This document shows, one piece after another, positions 8,887-18,186 of a DNA stretch of 64,000 bases (within the stretch, counting starts at the first letter, position 1; every line of letters starts with the position of its first letter). The position numbers and the translations under genes were made by a program. Below the pieces are notes generated by a model, which did no database searches, was not told the DNA's origin, and saw only the letters and a program-made list of their open reading frames with translations. The DNA is from Helicobacter kayseriensis. GTDB lineage: Bacteria > Campylobacterota > Campylobacteria > Campylobacterales > Helicobacteraceae. The DNA is taken from assembly GCF_021300655.1 (NCBI RefSeq), contig NZ_JAJTNB010000002.1, positions 1 through 64,000 of the forward strand, written 5' to 3'.

Positions 8887-10158
8887 ATGCAAGTTGTTTT
8901 GAATCATTTTCAAGAGATTGCAAAAATCCCTCATTGTAGTTTTCAAACGCAAGAGCTAAGGGATTTTTTGGTGAGCTTTGCAAGACAGTGTGGAGCACAT
9001 GTTGAGGTTGATAGGGTCGGAAATATTTATGCCATCAAGGGAGAACCAAAAGTGTGTCTTCAGAGTCACTATGATATGGTGTGTATGGGAAGGGCTCCTA
9101 AGATTGAGATATTTGAAGAGGGAGGATATATTAGGGCCAAAGATTCTAGTCTGGGGGCAGATAATGGAATCGGCGTGGCGATTATGATGGAGGCGTTGCA
9201 AAAGTTTGAAAACCTTGAATGCTTATGGACAAATGATGAGGAAGTGGGGTTATTGGGTGCAAATGGACTTGAGCATGTGATTCGATCCAAAAAATTGCTT
9301 AATCTGGATCATGAAAGTGATTGTGAGGTCACGATTGGTTGTGCTGGAGGGGTGGATTTGTTTGCAAGTTGTTGTGGGGAGATGATTGATGAGGAGGGGG
9401 AGGTGTATGAGGTGGAGGTTTGCAATCATAGAGGGGGCCACTCTGGAATTGATATCATTAAAAATCACGCAAATGCAATCAAAACCTTGGCATTTTTCAT
9501 CGCACAAAATCAGGGGAAGATCATTGAGTTTGAGGGGGGAGAGAGAATCAATTCTATCCCCAAATTTGCCAAAGCTAGGGTCATTTTTCCTCAATCTCCT
9601 CAGCAAGTGGAAAATGTTTTGTTCAAAAGCTTGGGTAAGCAAAGAGTGCAAGTGGCATCACAAAGCGAGCAATTTTTGAAGATGATTCAATCTTTTTCTC
9701 ATGGAGTGCGAAGCTTCAATCTTGATTTGCAAATTGTTCAAACAAGCATTAACTTGGCAATCGCCAAGCTCAAAGAGGGAAAGGCAACTTTTGAGCTTTT
9801 TGCGCGATCTAATCATGCAAAAGAGTTGGAGATGATTTGTCACGAAAGCAAAGAGTTTTTCTTGATGTGTGGTTGTGATGTGCATGATGAAAACTTTTAT
9901 CTGCCTTGGGAGCCTCAAAAAAGTGCCTTTTCAGAAGAGGTTCTTGGTGTGATGCAAAAATACAATCCGCACGCAAAATATTATGCAATCCATGCAGGGC
10001 TTGAGTGTGGAATCATTGGAGCAAAATTCAAAGGGTTGGAGTGTTGTTCGATTGGCCCAAATATTTATAATCCTCACTCCACTGATGAGCGATGCGAACT
10101 GGCATCAGTTGAGAAGATTGCTAAGGTCGTCTTTGAGGTGGTAGAAAAAAATCATTAA
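8887..10158 (+). CDS. pepD: aminoacyl-histidine dipeptidase (M20 family)
   Basis: PepD is a cytosolic zinc peptidase that cleaves Xaa-His and other dipeptides. The 423-residue protein has the M20 metal-binding motifs in order: QSHYDMVC near residue 60 (His and Asp), SLGADNGIG with a metal Asp near 100, and the catalytic pair NDEEVGLLGA near 120. A lid domain lies in the middle and a C-terminal HAGLECG motif carries a metal ligand. The start ATG is preceded by AAAGGAG. It follows mqnA by 22 bases. Length is a little below the E. coli protein (485). Confidence 0.88.
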   Translation: MQVVLNHFQEIAKIPHCSFQTQELRDFLVSFARQCGAHVEVDRVGNIYAIKGEPKVCLQSHYDMVCMGRAPKIEIFEEGGYIRAKDSSLGADNGIGVAIMMEALQKFENLECLWTNDEEVGLLGANGLEHVIRSKKLLNLDHESDCEVTIGCAGGVDLFASCCGEMIDEEGEVYEVEVCNHRGGHSGIDIIKNHANAIKTLAFFIAQNQGKIIEFEGGERINSIPKFAKARVIFPQSPQQVENVLFKSLGKQRVQVASQSEQFLKMIQSFSHGVRSFNLDLQIVQTSINLAIAKLKEGKATFELFARSNHAKELEMICHESKEFFLMCGCDVHDENFYLPWEPQKSAFSEEVLGVMQKYNPHAKYYAIHAGLECGIIGAKFKGLECCSIGPNIYNPHSTDERCELASVEKIAKVVFEVVEKNH

Positions 10159-10176
10159 TGCCCTTGGGGCTTCAAT

Positions 10177-11355
10177 TTATTGGTTTGGTGATTTAATCTT
10201 TTCTAGCCACTCATTGAGTGTTTTTTCAAACCCTTTTGATGTTTTTGGGACGAATTGAAGAGGCGTGGGGAGATAACTTTGTTCCACCCATCCTCCAAAA
10301 TCATGGGGATAGAGATAATCTTTTGAGTGAGGCAAAATATTGGAGGGAATTGATTGCTTAGAGCGGGAGCGTACAAACTCAAGAGCTTGATTGATAGCTT
10401 GGTAGGCTGTATTGCTTTTAGGGCTTGAGGCAAGATAAATCACGCATTGAGCAAGGATGATTCTAGCTTCTGGGTAGCCAATTTTGCTTACTGCCGTGAG
10501 AGTGCTTGTAGCAAGATTGAGGGCATTGGGGTTGGCATTGCCGATGTCTTCACTTGCGCTGATAACTAAGCGTCTTGCGATAAACTCCGCACTTTCTTGA
10601 GCTTCAATGAGGCGTGCAAGATAATAGATACTTGCATCCACATCGCTTCCTCTGATGGATTTAATTAGAGCGCTTGCTAGATTGTAGTGTGTGTCATCCT
10701 CGCTTGTCCCTTCATTGAGGCAATGGGGGCGAAGCATTTGAAGAGAATCTAAAGTGATGGGTTGAGAGAGAGATGCAAGATCTAGGAGGTTGAGCATCGC
10801 TCTTGCATCCCCATTGCTTGATTGAATCAAAAAATTTTTGATTTCTTCTTCTATGGAGATTCCAAGCAATGCAAGAGCTTTGTTGAGGATAGATTGCATA
10901 TCTTGAGGGGTAAGGGGGAGGAATTCAAATAAAAAAGCCCTTGATCGGATGGCATTTGTGAGGGCATAAAAAGGATTGAGTGTAGAAGATCCGATGAGAT
11001 ATGCTTGATTTTCTTCCATAATCGGAAGAAGCGCTTCTTGTTGTCCTTTGTTAAGGCGATGAATTTCATCAATGAAAATGATAGGTTTTAAGAGCGAATG
11101 GGGTTGGAGAATTTGGCGCAATTGATCGAGTTTGAAATGCGTGGCATTGAATTCATAAAAACTACATCCAAGACTTGAAGCAAGGATTCTTGAAAGAGTG
11201 GTCTTCCCGCTTCCTGGGGCTCCATAAAACATGCAGTGGGGCAAAGTGTTGTGCTGAAGTGCTTGAAAGAGGGGAGAGTTTTCCCCAATAATGTGGGATT
11301 GCCCAATGAAGTCTTGGAGGGTTTTTGGGCGCAAAAGGGAGGAGAGATGTTTCAT
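10177..11355 (-). CDS. rarA: replication-associated recombination ATPase RarA (MgsA)
   Basis: RarA is a clamp-loader-like AAA+ ATPase that acts at stalled replication forks. The 392-residue protein opens with the family start SLLRPKTLQDFIGQSHIIG. It carries Walker A GAPGSGKTTL near residue 45-54, Walker B IIFIDEIHR near 92-100, and a sensor region (IGSSTLNPFYAL). A C-terminal tetramerisation part includes YPHDFGGWVEQ. It overlaps hspR by the four bases ATGA, so translation is probably coupled. The same order cbpA-hspR-rarA occurs in H. pylori. Confidence 0.93.
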   Translation of the reverse strand: MKHLSSLLRPKTLQDFIGQSHIIGENSPLFQALQHNTLPHCMFYGAPGSGKTTLSRILASSLGCSFYEFNATHFKLDQLRQILQPHSLLKPIIFIDEIHRLNKGQQEALLPIMEENQAYLIGSSTLNPFYALTNAIRSRAFLFEFLPLTPQDMQSILNKALALLGISIEEEIKNFLIQSSNGDARAMLNLLDLASLSQPITLDSLQMLRPHCLNEGTSEDDTHYNLASALIKSIRGSDVDASIYYLARLIEAQESAEFIARRLVISASEDIGNANPNALNLATSTLTAVSKIGYPEARIILAQCVIYLASSPKSNTAYQAINQALEFVRSRSKQSIPSNILPHSKDYLYPHDFGGWVEQSYLPTPLQFVPKTSKGFEKTLNEWLEKIKSPNQ

Positions 11356-11696
11356 TTTTTCAAAATAATTTCATAAGAGCTTTGTTTGAGTGTGACAGAC
11401 TTTGGTCGTGGTGATTGTGTGCGTAACTCTTCAACGAGCTCATCCATTTCATCTAGTCTTTCTTTGAGACGCAAGATGATATCTACTCCTGCAAGATTTA
11501 CTCCCATATCGCGTGTAAGGCATAAAATAGTCTTGATTTTGTCAATATCGCGTTGAGAATAAAGACGCATTTTCCCATCTGTTCGTCCTGGTTGGATTAG
11601 GCCTTCTTTTTCGTATTGTCTAAGGGTTTGAGGATGGATTTCTAGAATTTTTGCAACAACACTGATGAGATATACAGGTTCATCATAGCTATACAT
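11352..11696 (-). CDS. hspR: heat-shock repressor HspR (MerR family)
   Basis: HspR represses chaperone operons by binding HAIR-type inverted repeats. In H. pylori it controls cbpA-hspR-rarA, groESL and hrcA-grpE-dnaK. The 114-residue protein has the MerR-type winged helix at residues 8-75, including VAKILEIHPQTLRQYEKEGL and the RLYSQRDID wing. A short coiled-coil region follows (RLKERLDEMDELVEELR). Its ATG shares one base with the cbpA stop (TAATG), and its end overlaps rarA by four bases. Autoregulation is likely, because a HAIR-like site lies before cbpA. Confidence 0.93.
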   Translation of the reverse strand: MYSYDEPVYLISVVAKILEIHPQTLRQYEKEGLIQPGRTDGKMRLYSQRDIDKIKTILCLTRDMGVNLAGVDIILRLKERLDEMDELVEELRTQSPRPKSVTLKQSSYEIILKK

Positions 11697-12574
11697 TAAA
11701 GCTCCTTTTGCAGTAGGGTTTTTAGGTCTTGGCTTAGGTGATCAACTGAGGGCAAGAGGATATTTGCCTTGAGATAAAGATCTCCTTTTGCTCCACTTTT
11801 GCGATTGATTGCTCCAAGCTCTTTGAGTCTGAATTTTTGATTGTTTTTGACGCCTTGAGGGATTTTGAGGGTGACTTCTTTGTGAGGGGTTTGAACCTCG
11901 ATACTTCCTCCAAAGAGTGCTAGCTTGAGAGGTATGTCAAGTATTTTGGTTAGGTTGCTTCCCTCTCTTGTGTATTCATCGCTTGGGGCGACATTAACCT
12001 TTAGGAGTAAATCCCCGCTTCTTCCGCCCTGTGTATATCCTTTTCCCTTGAGGCGAATTGTTTCTCCATCTTGAATGCCTGCTGGGATTTTGATATCAAA
12101 GCTTCCATTCTTGTCATAATGATATTTTCCTCCCAAAATGGCAGTGATGAAGGGGATGGTGATTTGGTCTTGTTGATCTAGATTGGGTGCTCCAAATCCC
12201 CTCTCAAATCCTCCACCAAAGCCACCAAAATTACCAAACCCAAACCCTCCTGTACTTCTTGAGCTAAAACCTCCTCCATTCCCAAAAATTTGAGAAAGAA
12301 TATCATCTAGATTTACCCCCCCTGTTCCTCGCGCAAAATCACTGAAATTTTGCCCCCCAAACATTCCATCACCATATTGGTCATATTGGGCTTTTTTCTG
12401 TGGATCGCTGAGGATTTCATATGCTGCTGTAATTTCTTTAAACTTCTCTTCTGCTCCAGGTTCTTTGTTGATATCGGGATGATATTTGCGTGCAAGTTTG
12501 CGATAAGACTTTTTGATTTCTTCTGCACTTGCATTTTCGCTGACTTCTAGTGTGCTATAGAGACTTTTTGCCAT
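11696..12574 (-). CDS. cbpA: DnaJ-like co-chaperone CbpA
   Basis: CbpA is a type II J-domain co-chaperone of DnaK. The 292-residue protein has an N-terminal J domain (about residues 4-68) with the essential HPD in [10 protein letters not shown] long Gly/Phe-rich linker follows at about 70-130 ([15 protein letters not shown] and similar). Two C-terminal beta-sandwich domains then run to the end. The cysteine zinc-finger repeats of true DnaJ are absent. An AAAGGAA ribosome site precedes the ATG. It is the first gene of the cbpA-hspR-rarA operon. Confidence 0.93.
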   Translation of the reverse strand: MAKSLYSTLEVSENASAEEIKKSYRKLARKYHPDINKEPGAEEKFKEITAAYEILSDPQKKAQYDQYGDGMFGGQNFSDFARGTGGVNLDDILSQIFGNGGGFSSRSTGGFGFGNFGGFGGGFERGFGAPNLDQQDQITIPFITAILGGKYHYDKNGSFDIKIPAGIQDGETIRLKGKGYTQGGRSGDLLLKVNVAPSDEYTREGSNLTKILDIPLKLALFGGSIEVQTPHKEVTLKIPQGVKNNQKFRLKELGAINRKSGAKGDLYLKANILLPSVDHLSQDLKTLLQKEL

Positions 12575-12605
12575 CGCTAGATTCCTTTTTTGATTGAAAT
12601 GATGG

Positions 12606-12625
12606 TTTGCAAATGAGTTTGCAAA
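12606..12625. repeat. two TTTGCAAA palindromes 12 bases apart
   Basis: The self-complementary octamer TTTGCAAA occurs at 12606-12613 and again at 12618-12625, separated by TGAG. The start-to-start distance is 12 bases. The pair lies in the presumed 5' untranslated leader of cbpA, between the candidate promoter and the ATG. It could be an operator for a dimeric regulator or could pair in RNA. No protein is known to me for it. Confidence 0.4.
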
Positions 12626-12640
12626 GTTTTAGTGTATTTT

Positions 12641-12669
12641 ATAATAAAACTTTAGTTTATAACCATCAA
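12641..12669 (-). promoter_or_regulatory. candidate sigma-70 promoter of cbpA-hspR-rarA
   Basis: Read on the minus strand, TTGATG (12669-12664) and TATTAT (12646-12641) are 17 bases apart, the ideal spacing. The start of cbpA lies about 67 bases further on. The -35 box and spacer are covered by the HAIR-like inverted repeat at 12650-12670. Confidence 0.5.
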
Positions 12670-12670
12670 G
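12650..12670 (-). promoter_or_regulatory. HAIR-like HspR operator
   Basis: On the minus strand the sequence reads CTTGATG, seven bases, ACTAAAG. The HAIR consensus is CTTGAGT-N7-ACTCAAG; 11 of 14 defined bases match and the 7-base spacing is exact. It lies over the candidate cbpA promoter, as expected for repression of the operon that encodes HspR itself. I found this by eye, and binding is inferred. Confidence 0.5.
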
Positions 12671-12728
12671 TTTTGTTAGGAGAGATTATAAGAGTTTTTT
12701 AAACAGGGAATTGGGTATGGATAGAATT

Positions 12729-12759
12729 TTGTATGAAAACAAGATATTTTGACTATGAT
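12729..12759 (+). promoter_or_regulatory. possible promoter of the autotransporter gene
   Basis: TATGAT at 12754-12759 resembles a -10 box, with a poorly spaced TTGTAT at 12729-12734 (19 bases). It lies 36 bases before the GTG start of the autotransporter gene. Confidence 0.35.
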
Positions 12760-12794
12760 TCTAAAGTTTGGATTTATTCTTAGGGAGAGGATAA

Positions 12795-15389
12795 GTGAAA
12801 AAAAGCAGAGTTTTATGGATCTACTTATCTCTAGCGTCCTGGGTGGTTGCCGATGGGGCAAATATCTATAGTGATGTTTATGGGCTTAAAAACAAAACCA
12901 ATGCAAGTAATCAGACCTTTTATCTTCAAAATATGCGAACTTATTCTTGGTCTTCAAAAACATTTTCTCAGGCCTATGTAAATGGAATGCTTGTTTTTGG
13001 AAATTCCTCTAAGGCATCAGGAGAGGGTAAAGTTTGGTTTGGGGGAGAGGGAATCAATGGTGGGCTTGTAGGATATATCACAGCCAACTTTAGTGCCAAA
13101 GAAGTGTATCTTACTGGCACTTTAGGGGCTGGGAATAGTTTTTTGACTGGGGGTGGGGCGAGTATGCGTTTTGTTTCATCAACCCAAGCAACTTTGCAAG
13201 ATTGGAAACTTGAGTTTGTAAAATCAGGGACACAAAACTCTCATTTCTCTCTTGTGGCTCAAGATGAGATACGAGCAAGAGGTGTTGCAATCAAGGATGA
13301 AAGCGGGGGAAGTGTTACATTTAGGGCAAATTCCTTTGATTTTTATGCAAATAGTATTGTAAGTGATGGACAGGTGATTTTTGCAAATGCTCAAAATGCA
13401 AAACAAGCAATGGGACAAATCGTCATTGATTCTGTGTCTATGTCTGGTGGAGAGCTTAATTTGACAGAGCTTGAGAATGTGCATACAGAGCTTAAAGAAA
13501 TCACAATGAGCAATACAAGTTTTCAGACGCAAGCTATGGCAGGACAATTGACTTGGGGAAGTTATATGCATCATCAAAATGGAGAAGTGAAGGGGAGTTA
13601 TATGCTAGAGGGTGAGGCTTTGGTTTTGGGGGGATTGATTAGGCCTATAGCTCAGCTAGAGCTTAAATCTCAAAGTGTAGATGCAACAAAAGCAAGGATT
13701 GAGCTTGATGGAAAAAGTCTAGATGCAACAAAGGCAAGCAGTGTATCTTTGGGAGAATTGAGCCTGAGCAATCAAGGCAGGGCAAATTTTTGCAATCTAG
13801 TGCTTCCAAGACTGGGTGTGATTAGTTTGCAAAAGAGTGATCTTGTTGTAAGTGGAAATTTTGATTTGAATGGAACGATTGAATTTTTTTCAAGCGAAAC
13901 AAATCGCACTCCTATTGTTGTTGAGGGAAAGACAAAAATTGCTTTGGAAGATCGAGAGAAAAGCTCCCCACTTTTAAAAATTTATAATATCAATCAGCTC
14001 AAAGGTGTTGAGGTAGGAGAAGAGTATTTTTTGCTTAAGTCAAATGGGGGAATTGCTTATTCTGGAGAGAAGAATCTCTTAGATTATGTTGGGTTTTATG
14101 AAGAGAGTGGGGGATTGAGATTTGATAATACTTATAGTTTTAGCTATAACGGGTTGTTGATTACTAAGATTATGAGTGATCATGCACTTGGCTTTAAGGT
14201 AGAGGTTTCAGATGCTCCTCTCAATCCTTATGACCCCAACCGAATCGAACACTGGATTTACCAACGAGGGGGGGAAGAGCTTGTCGCAAAAGTTGGGGCT
14301 TTGGATGATGATATGATTGAGCTTTTCCAAAAATTGATGATTTCAAAAAATAGTGTGATTTGGGCCAATGATGTCATTATGGGACAGGATACTGGATATT
14401 TGCTAGAAGTTGGCAAAAGGATTCTTTCTTTAAATGATCAGCTTAAATCCATTCAGCGAAAAACAAATGATCTTGAGTTGTTGAGATTTTCTATCAATAC
14501 AGCCAAAAGCAATCGTCTTGCACGACTAAGTTTTCAAAACAAACAAGGTGTTGAAGAATCTGAAAATCAAATCAATGCTTGGGGGCTGGCTTTGGCTTCT
14601 ATTGGGTCTAGCAAATTAGAACAAGGCGCGCTTTATGGGGCAAATATTGGATATGACAGCTATATAAATAATTTTCTCTTGGGGGGTTATGTCGCATATG
14701 GGTATGGAATGTATCAGGGCGGATTAATGAGTGGGAAAAGTCATAATTCTGGGGTGGGGCTTTATGGGCGTGTTTTTGTAGGAAGAAATGAAATAGACTT
14801 TGGCGCAAATGGAATGATGGGCTGGAGGCAGGAAGAGATTTTGGGTGATGAGGTGATTACCCATCAGCTTTCTCAGAGCTATCATTACAATGCTAAGAGT
14901 GCGAATGTGAATGTGGATTATGGCTATGCCTTTATGTTGTGGAAAGAGAGGATTGCTCTGAAGCCAAAAGTATCTGTTCAATATGCTTATCTTGTGAGTT
15001 CTCAAATTGAAGGTGAGATTTCCAATCCTTTCTATCAAGATCTTGTCACATATGCTGGAGAAGCAAGCAAGCATACATTGGCGACAAGCTTGGGTCTTGA
15101 GACAAGAGTTGTAGCCGGAGAAAGTTCATATTGGTGGGTATTATTAGAGGCCTCTCAAGACCTATATGCGATAGGTCAAAATAATAATGATATAAGTTTT
15201 GCTGGCTTTCGTGCGATGGGGGGTTCTGAGAATTTAGATTCAAAGAATTTAAGTCTTGCACTGAGTCTTGGTGGCGAAGTCAGACTTTTTGATCGAGCCT
15301 TGGTTAATTTCAGCGTGGGTTCGGAGTTTGGGACATCTCAGAAAGCAAAAAAGCTTGCAGGAAATGTCGGAGTGGAATATCGCTTTTGA
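12795..15389 (+). CDS. VacA-like autotransporter outer-membrane protein
   Basis: This type V secreted protein is related to the VacA/VacA-like autotransporters of Helicobacter. The 864-residue protein starts at a GTG behind GGGAGAGG. It has a signal peptide ending near VVA (about residue 19). A beta-rich, Gly/Ser/Asn-rich passenger runs to about residue 590. A 12-strand-type beta domain then runs from about 600 to the end and finishes in EYRF with C-terminal Phe, the usual BAM signal. The segment NRLARLS before the barrel resembles the VacA linker. The passenger is far shorter than that of VacA, and I see no p33/p55 toxin signature, so toxin activity is not claimed. A G7 run lies at 14268-14274 within the gene. 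Confidence 0.85.
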   Translation: MKKSRVLWIYLSLASWVVADGANIYSDVYGLKNKTNASNQTFYLQNMRTYSWSSKTFSQAYVNGMLVFGNSSKASGEGKVWFGGEGINGGLVGYITANFSAKEVYLTGTLGAGNSFLTGGGASMRFVSSTQATLQDWKLEFVKSGTQNSHFSLVAQDEIRARGVAIKDESGGSVTFRANSFDFYANSIVSDGQVIFANAQNAKQAMGQIVIDSVSMSGGELNLTELENVHTELKEITMSNTSFQTQAMAGQLTWGSYMHHQNGEVKGSYMLEGEALVLGGLIRPIAQLELKSQSVDATKARIELDGKSLDATKASSVSLGELSLSNQGRANFCNLVLPRLGVISLQKSDLVVSGNFDLNGTIEFFSSETNRTPIVVEGKTKIALEDREKSSPLLKIYNINQLKGVEVGEEYFLLKSNGGIAYSGEKNLLDYVGFYEESGGLRFDNTYSFSYNGLLITKIMSDHALGFKVEVSDAPLNPYDPNRIEHWIYQRGGEELVAKVGALDDDMIELFQKLMISKNSVIWANDVIMGQDTGYLLEVGKRILSLNDQLKSIQRKTNDLELLRFSINTAKSNRLARLSFQNKQGVEESENQINAWGLALASIGSSKLEQGALYGANIGYDSYINNFLLGGYVAYGYGMYQGGLMSGKSHNSGVGLYGRVFVGRNEIDFGANGMMGWRQEEILGDEVITHQLSQSYHYNAKSANVNVDYGYAFMLWKERIALKPKVSVQYAYLVSSQIEGEISNPFYQDLVTYAGEASKHTLATSLGLETRVVAGESSYWWVLLEASQDLYAIGQNNNDISFAGFRAMGGSENLDSKNLSLALSLGGEVRLFDRALVNFSVGSEFGTSQKAKKLAGNVGVEYRF

Positions 15390-18172
15390 TGAAACGCTCA
15401 GAGTGTAAGCAATTTTTGGTTTTGGAGGCCTCAGCAGGGAGCGGAAAGACATTTTCTCTGGCTTTACGCTATGTGTATTTGTTGCTTGAGGGGGCAAAAA
15501 TAGGAGAGATTCTTGCTCTGACATTTACTAATAAGGCCGCAGAGGAGATGCGTCAGAGGATTGGAGATTTTCTGATGATATTGGGAGGAGATCATACTCC
15601 CAAACAAGATGAATTGCTTGGGGCATTGGAGAAAGAATATGGTTGGAATAAGAAAAGCGTTTTGACTCTTGCTCCAATGCTTTTGAAAAATTATTGGACA
15701 CAAGAGCCAAAGATTCTAACCCTTGATGCTTTTTTTAATTCGATTTTAAAAAAGTTTTGTTGGTATGTTGGTGTCCCACATCAATTTGAAATCAAAGACC
15801 TTGATGAAGAATGGATCAAGGAGAGATTTCTATCATCCTTGAGTGCGAGGCAGAAGGATAGGTTTCTCTCTATTTGTCTTCAGGACAATAAGAGATTGGA
15901 TGATCTTTTAGAGAGAGTTGATCTTGCTAGGGAGAAAATGGTTGATGTGCTTGGGGAAATCGAAGAAAATAAAGATGATTTAGAAGCTCTTGAGAAAGAA
16001 GCTCTGTCCTATGCAAGATTGGTTCAGGAGCTTGTGAAGTCCAATCCTGCAAGTTCAGAATCTGCACGTAGGGCTGTTGCATTTGAGACTTTTTTAGAGT
16101 TGCTTAATAAGGGGGAAACATGGATTGTGCGTGGAGAAGAGTATCAGTATTTTAAAAAGCTCAAATTAGATTCTGAGATTTTTTGCAAACTGCGAGAGGC
16201 TGTGATTAGAGTATTGACTGCGAGGGAAAGGATTTTTCTTAATTTTTTAAGAGAATTTTGTCATTTGTATCAAGAGGCAAGGGATGCTTATTCGCGACAA
16301 AAGAATGCTTTGAATTTTTCTGATGTGATGCTGAAAGTTTTCCACTTGCTTTGTGGGAGACATTTATCAAAAGAATTTTTCTATTTCAGGCTTGATGCCC
16401 GCATCTCTCATATTTTGCTTGATGAATTTCAGGATACTAATATCGTGCAATACAAGATTTTGCTTCCTCTTATTGAAGAAATTCTCTCTGGGACTGGACG
16501 CATTGGAAATCGTAGCTTTTTTGCCGTTGGAGATAAAAAGCAAAGTATTTATCAATTTCGAGGTGGATATGGCGAACTTTTGGATATTGCCAAATCTCTC
16601 TCTTTGGAGATGCGCACAGAAAATTTAGATACCAATTATCGGAGCGATTCTGAGATTGTGCATTTTGTCAATGAGGTCTTTCAGACACAAATCAAGGATT
16701 ATTTTCCACAAAAGCCCCATCATCATGGGGGATATGTTCAAATTTTGGAAGTGCAAGATATGCAAGAGGAGCATTCTTCTTGGAAGGTTTTTGCGCGCGT
16801 TAAAGAGCTGATTGATGATCTTTTGGTGCATGGAGCATTGCTTGAGGATATTGCAATTTTGGCCTTTAAGAATTCTGATGTAATGGAGCTGGGGGATTAT
16901 CTTAAAAAATACTTTAAATCTATCGTGACAAAAGAAAGCATCGCCCTTTCAGAAAAAAGAGATGCGCAGATTTTGCTCAAAGCATTGCAGTGTGCTTTGG
17001 GTGATTCTGAGTTGGATCGATTGTGTTTGGCAAAGCTTTTGGGCAAAAGGTTGGGAGAGGATGTGGAGATTTTGCCATGGAGGGGGCAGGGTCTAGGGAG
17101 ATATATTTATCAAGCGATTCGGTTTTATGGGCTAAATTCGCAAGTTGCTAAGCAGGTATTGGGGATTGCTTGTGAGAGCAAAGAGATTAAGAGTTTTTTT
17201 GAAAAAGTCAAAGCTTGTAAGGATTCTGGGGAGGATCAAAAAGGGCTAAAGATTTTAACAATTCATGCCTCAAAGGGGCTTGAATTTGAGCATGTGATTG
17301 TTTTGGATCGCTTGAGTGGATCAAGCAAAAAAGGAGAACTTTTTTGGGCGCAGTATGATCAGCAATTACATGGAAAAATTCTTGTTGCTGATGCAAAAAG
17401 AGAAAAGATAGATATAAACTTTTGTGCAGAGGTTGAGAAAGAGAAGCAAAAAAAGCAACAAGAAAAGAAGAATCTCCTTTATGTCGCATTGACAAGGGCT
17501 TGTAAATCCCTAAGCATCGTTCCTGTTCTTAAGGCAAGGGAGAAGAGTGAATTTGAGTGTATTGGATTGGTGCAAGAGAGTGATGTTTTGTTTGATCGCA
17601 CAAGAGGGGTGCTAAATGTTGCTCCTAAGCAAAAATCATCTGGGCGTATAGAGCAGTTTGTGGTGCAAGAAAGTTTTGGATGCCAAGAAAACTTTTTACA
17701 CAAAGAAGAAAAAAGCGAGATTTTTGATCTTCATGCTACAAAGAGAGGGGAGGCATTTCATAGGGGATTGGAGCTGTTTTTGGGGTATGGAATCAGTCAA
17801 GAGAAGATTATGTGTCATTTGAGAAATGCTTATGGTGCTTGGATTTCTCAAGCCAAACTTCAAGAAATTCTTGATTCTTTGGAGACAATCAAAGCACTTT
17901 TGAGGCTTAATTTTGGTTTAACTCAAATTAAAAGTGAAGTATCATTTATACAAAATTTTAAGTTTCATCGGATTGACTGCTTGCTTTTGTGCCTTGATGA
18001 GGAGAAAAGACTTGAAAGAGTTGTTATTTTGGACTATAAAAGTGGGCAAGCAAAAGATGAGTATAGGCAACAAGTTCAAGCATATATTGAGTTTGTCAAA
18101 ATGCAATATCAGAATGTTCAAGTTGAGGGCTACTTGCTTTATTTGAAACATTGTGAGCTTGTGCGAGTTTAG
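15389..18172 (+). CDS. addA: AddA/RecB-like helicase-nuclease
   Basis: AddA is the helicase-nuclease subunit of AddAB, which resects double-strand breaks for RecA. The product (about 927 residues) has UvrD-type helicase motifs: EASAGSGKTFSLALR (Walker A, residues 12-26), LTFTNKAAEEMR, ILLDEFQDTN (Walker B), VGDKKQSIYQFRGG, LTIHASKGLEFEHV and LYVALTRA. A C-terminal RecB-type nuclease domain has GEAFHRG and VILDYKSG. The ATG at 15389 overlaps the autotransporter stop by one base (TGATG), and I prefer it to a TTG three bases upstream. The AddB partner is not in this window. Order addA-nhaA-yajC matches H. pylori HP1553-HP1551. Confidence 0.9.
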   Translation: MKRSECKQFLVLEASAGSGKTFSLALRYVYLLLEGAKIGEILALTFTNKAAEEMRQRIGDFLMILGGDHTPKQDELLGALEKEYGWNKKSVLTLAPMLLKNYWTQEPKILTLDAFFNSILKKFCWYVGVPHQFEIKDLDEEWIKERFLSSLSARQKDRFLSICLQDNKRLDDLLERVDLAREKMVDVLGEIEENKDDLEALEKEALSYARLVQELVKSNPASSESARRAVAFETFLELLNKGETWIVRGEEYQYFKKLKLDSEIFCKLREAVIRVLTARERIFLNFLREFCHLYQEARDAYSRQKNALNFSDVMLKVFHLLCGRHLSKEFFYFRLDARISHILLDEFQDTNIVQYKILLPLIEEILSGTGRIGNRSFFAVGDKKQSIYQFRGGYGELLDIAKSLSLEMRTENLDTNYRSDSEIVHFVNEVFQTQIKDYFPQKPHHHGGYVQILEVQDMQEEHSSWKVFARVKELIDDLLVHGALLEDIAILAFKNSDVMELGDYLKKYFKSIVTKESIALSEKRDAQILLKALQCALGDSELDRLCLAKLLGKRLGEDVEILPWRGQGLGRYIYQAIRFYGLNSQVAKQVLGIACESKEIKSFFEKVKACKDSGEDQKGLKILTIHASKGLEFEHVIVLDRLSGSSKKGELFWAQYDQQLHGKILVADAKREKIDINFCAEVEKEKQKKQQEKKNLLYVALTRACKSLSIVPVLKAREKSEFECIGLVQESDVLFDRTRGVLNVAPKQKSSGRIEQFVVQESFGCQENFLHKEEKSEIFDLHATKRGEAFHRGLELFLGYGISQEKIMCHLRNAYGAWISQAKLQEILDSLETIKALLRLNFGLTQIKSEVSFIQNFKFHRIDCLLLCLDEEKRLERVVILDYKSGQAKDEYRQQVQAYIEFVKMQYQNVQVEGYLLYLKHCELVRV

Positions 18173-18186
18173 CAAAAGGAGTGATT

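Noticed and set aside
9250-9651. 133-codon ORF antisense to pepD
   Set aside because: Mirror of a conserved M20 peptidase frame, no ribosome site and no recognisable motif.
12575-12794. CIRCE element near cbpA
   Set aside because: No TTAGCACTC-N9-GAGTGCTAA motif is present; the site fits HAIR better.
13224-13577. 117-codon ORF antisense to the autotransporter
   Set aside because: Cys/His/Ile-rich composition typical of an antisense shadow; the plus-strand gene has signal peptide and barrel.
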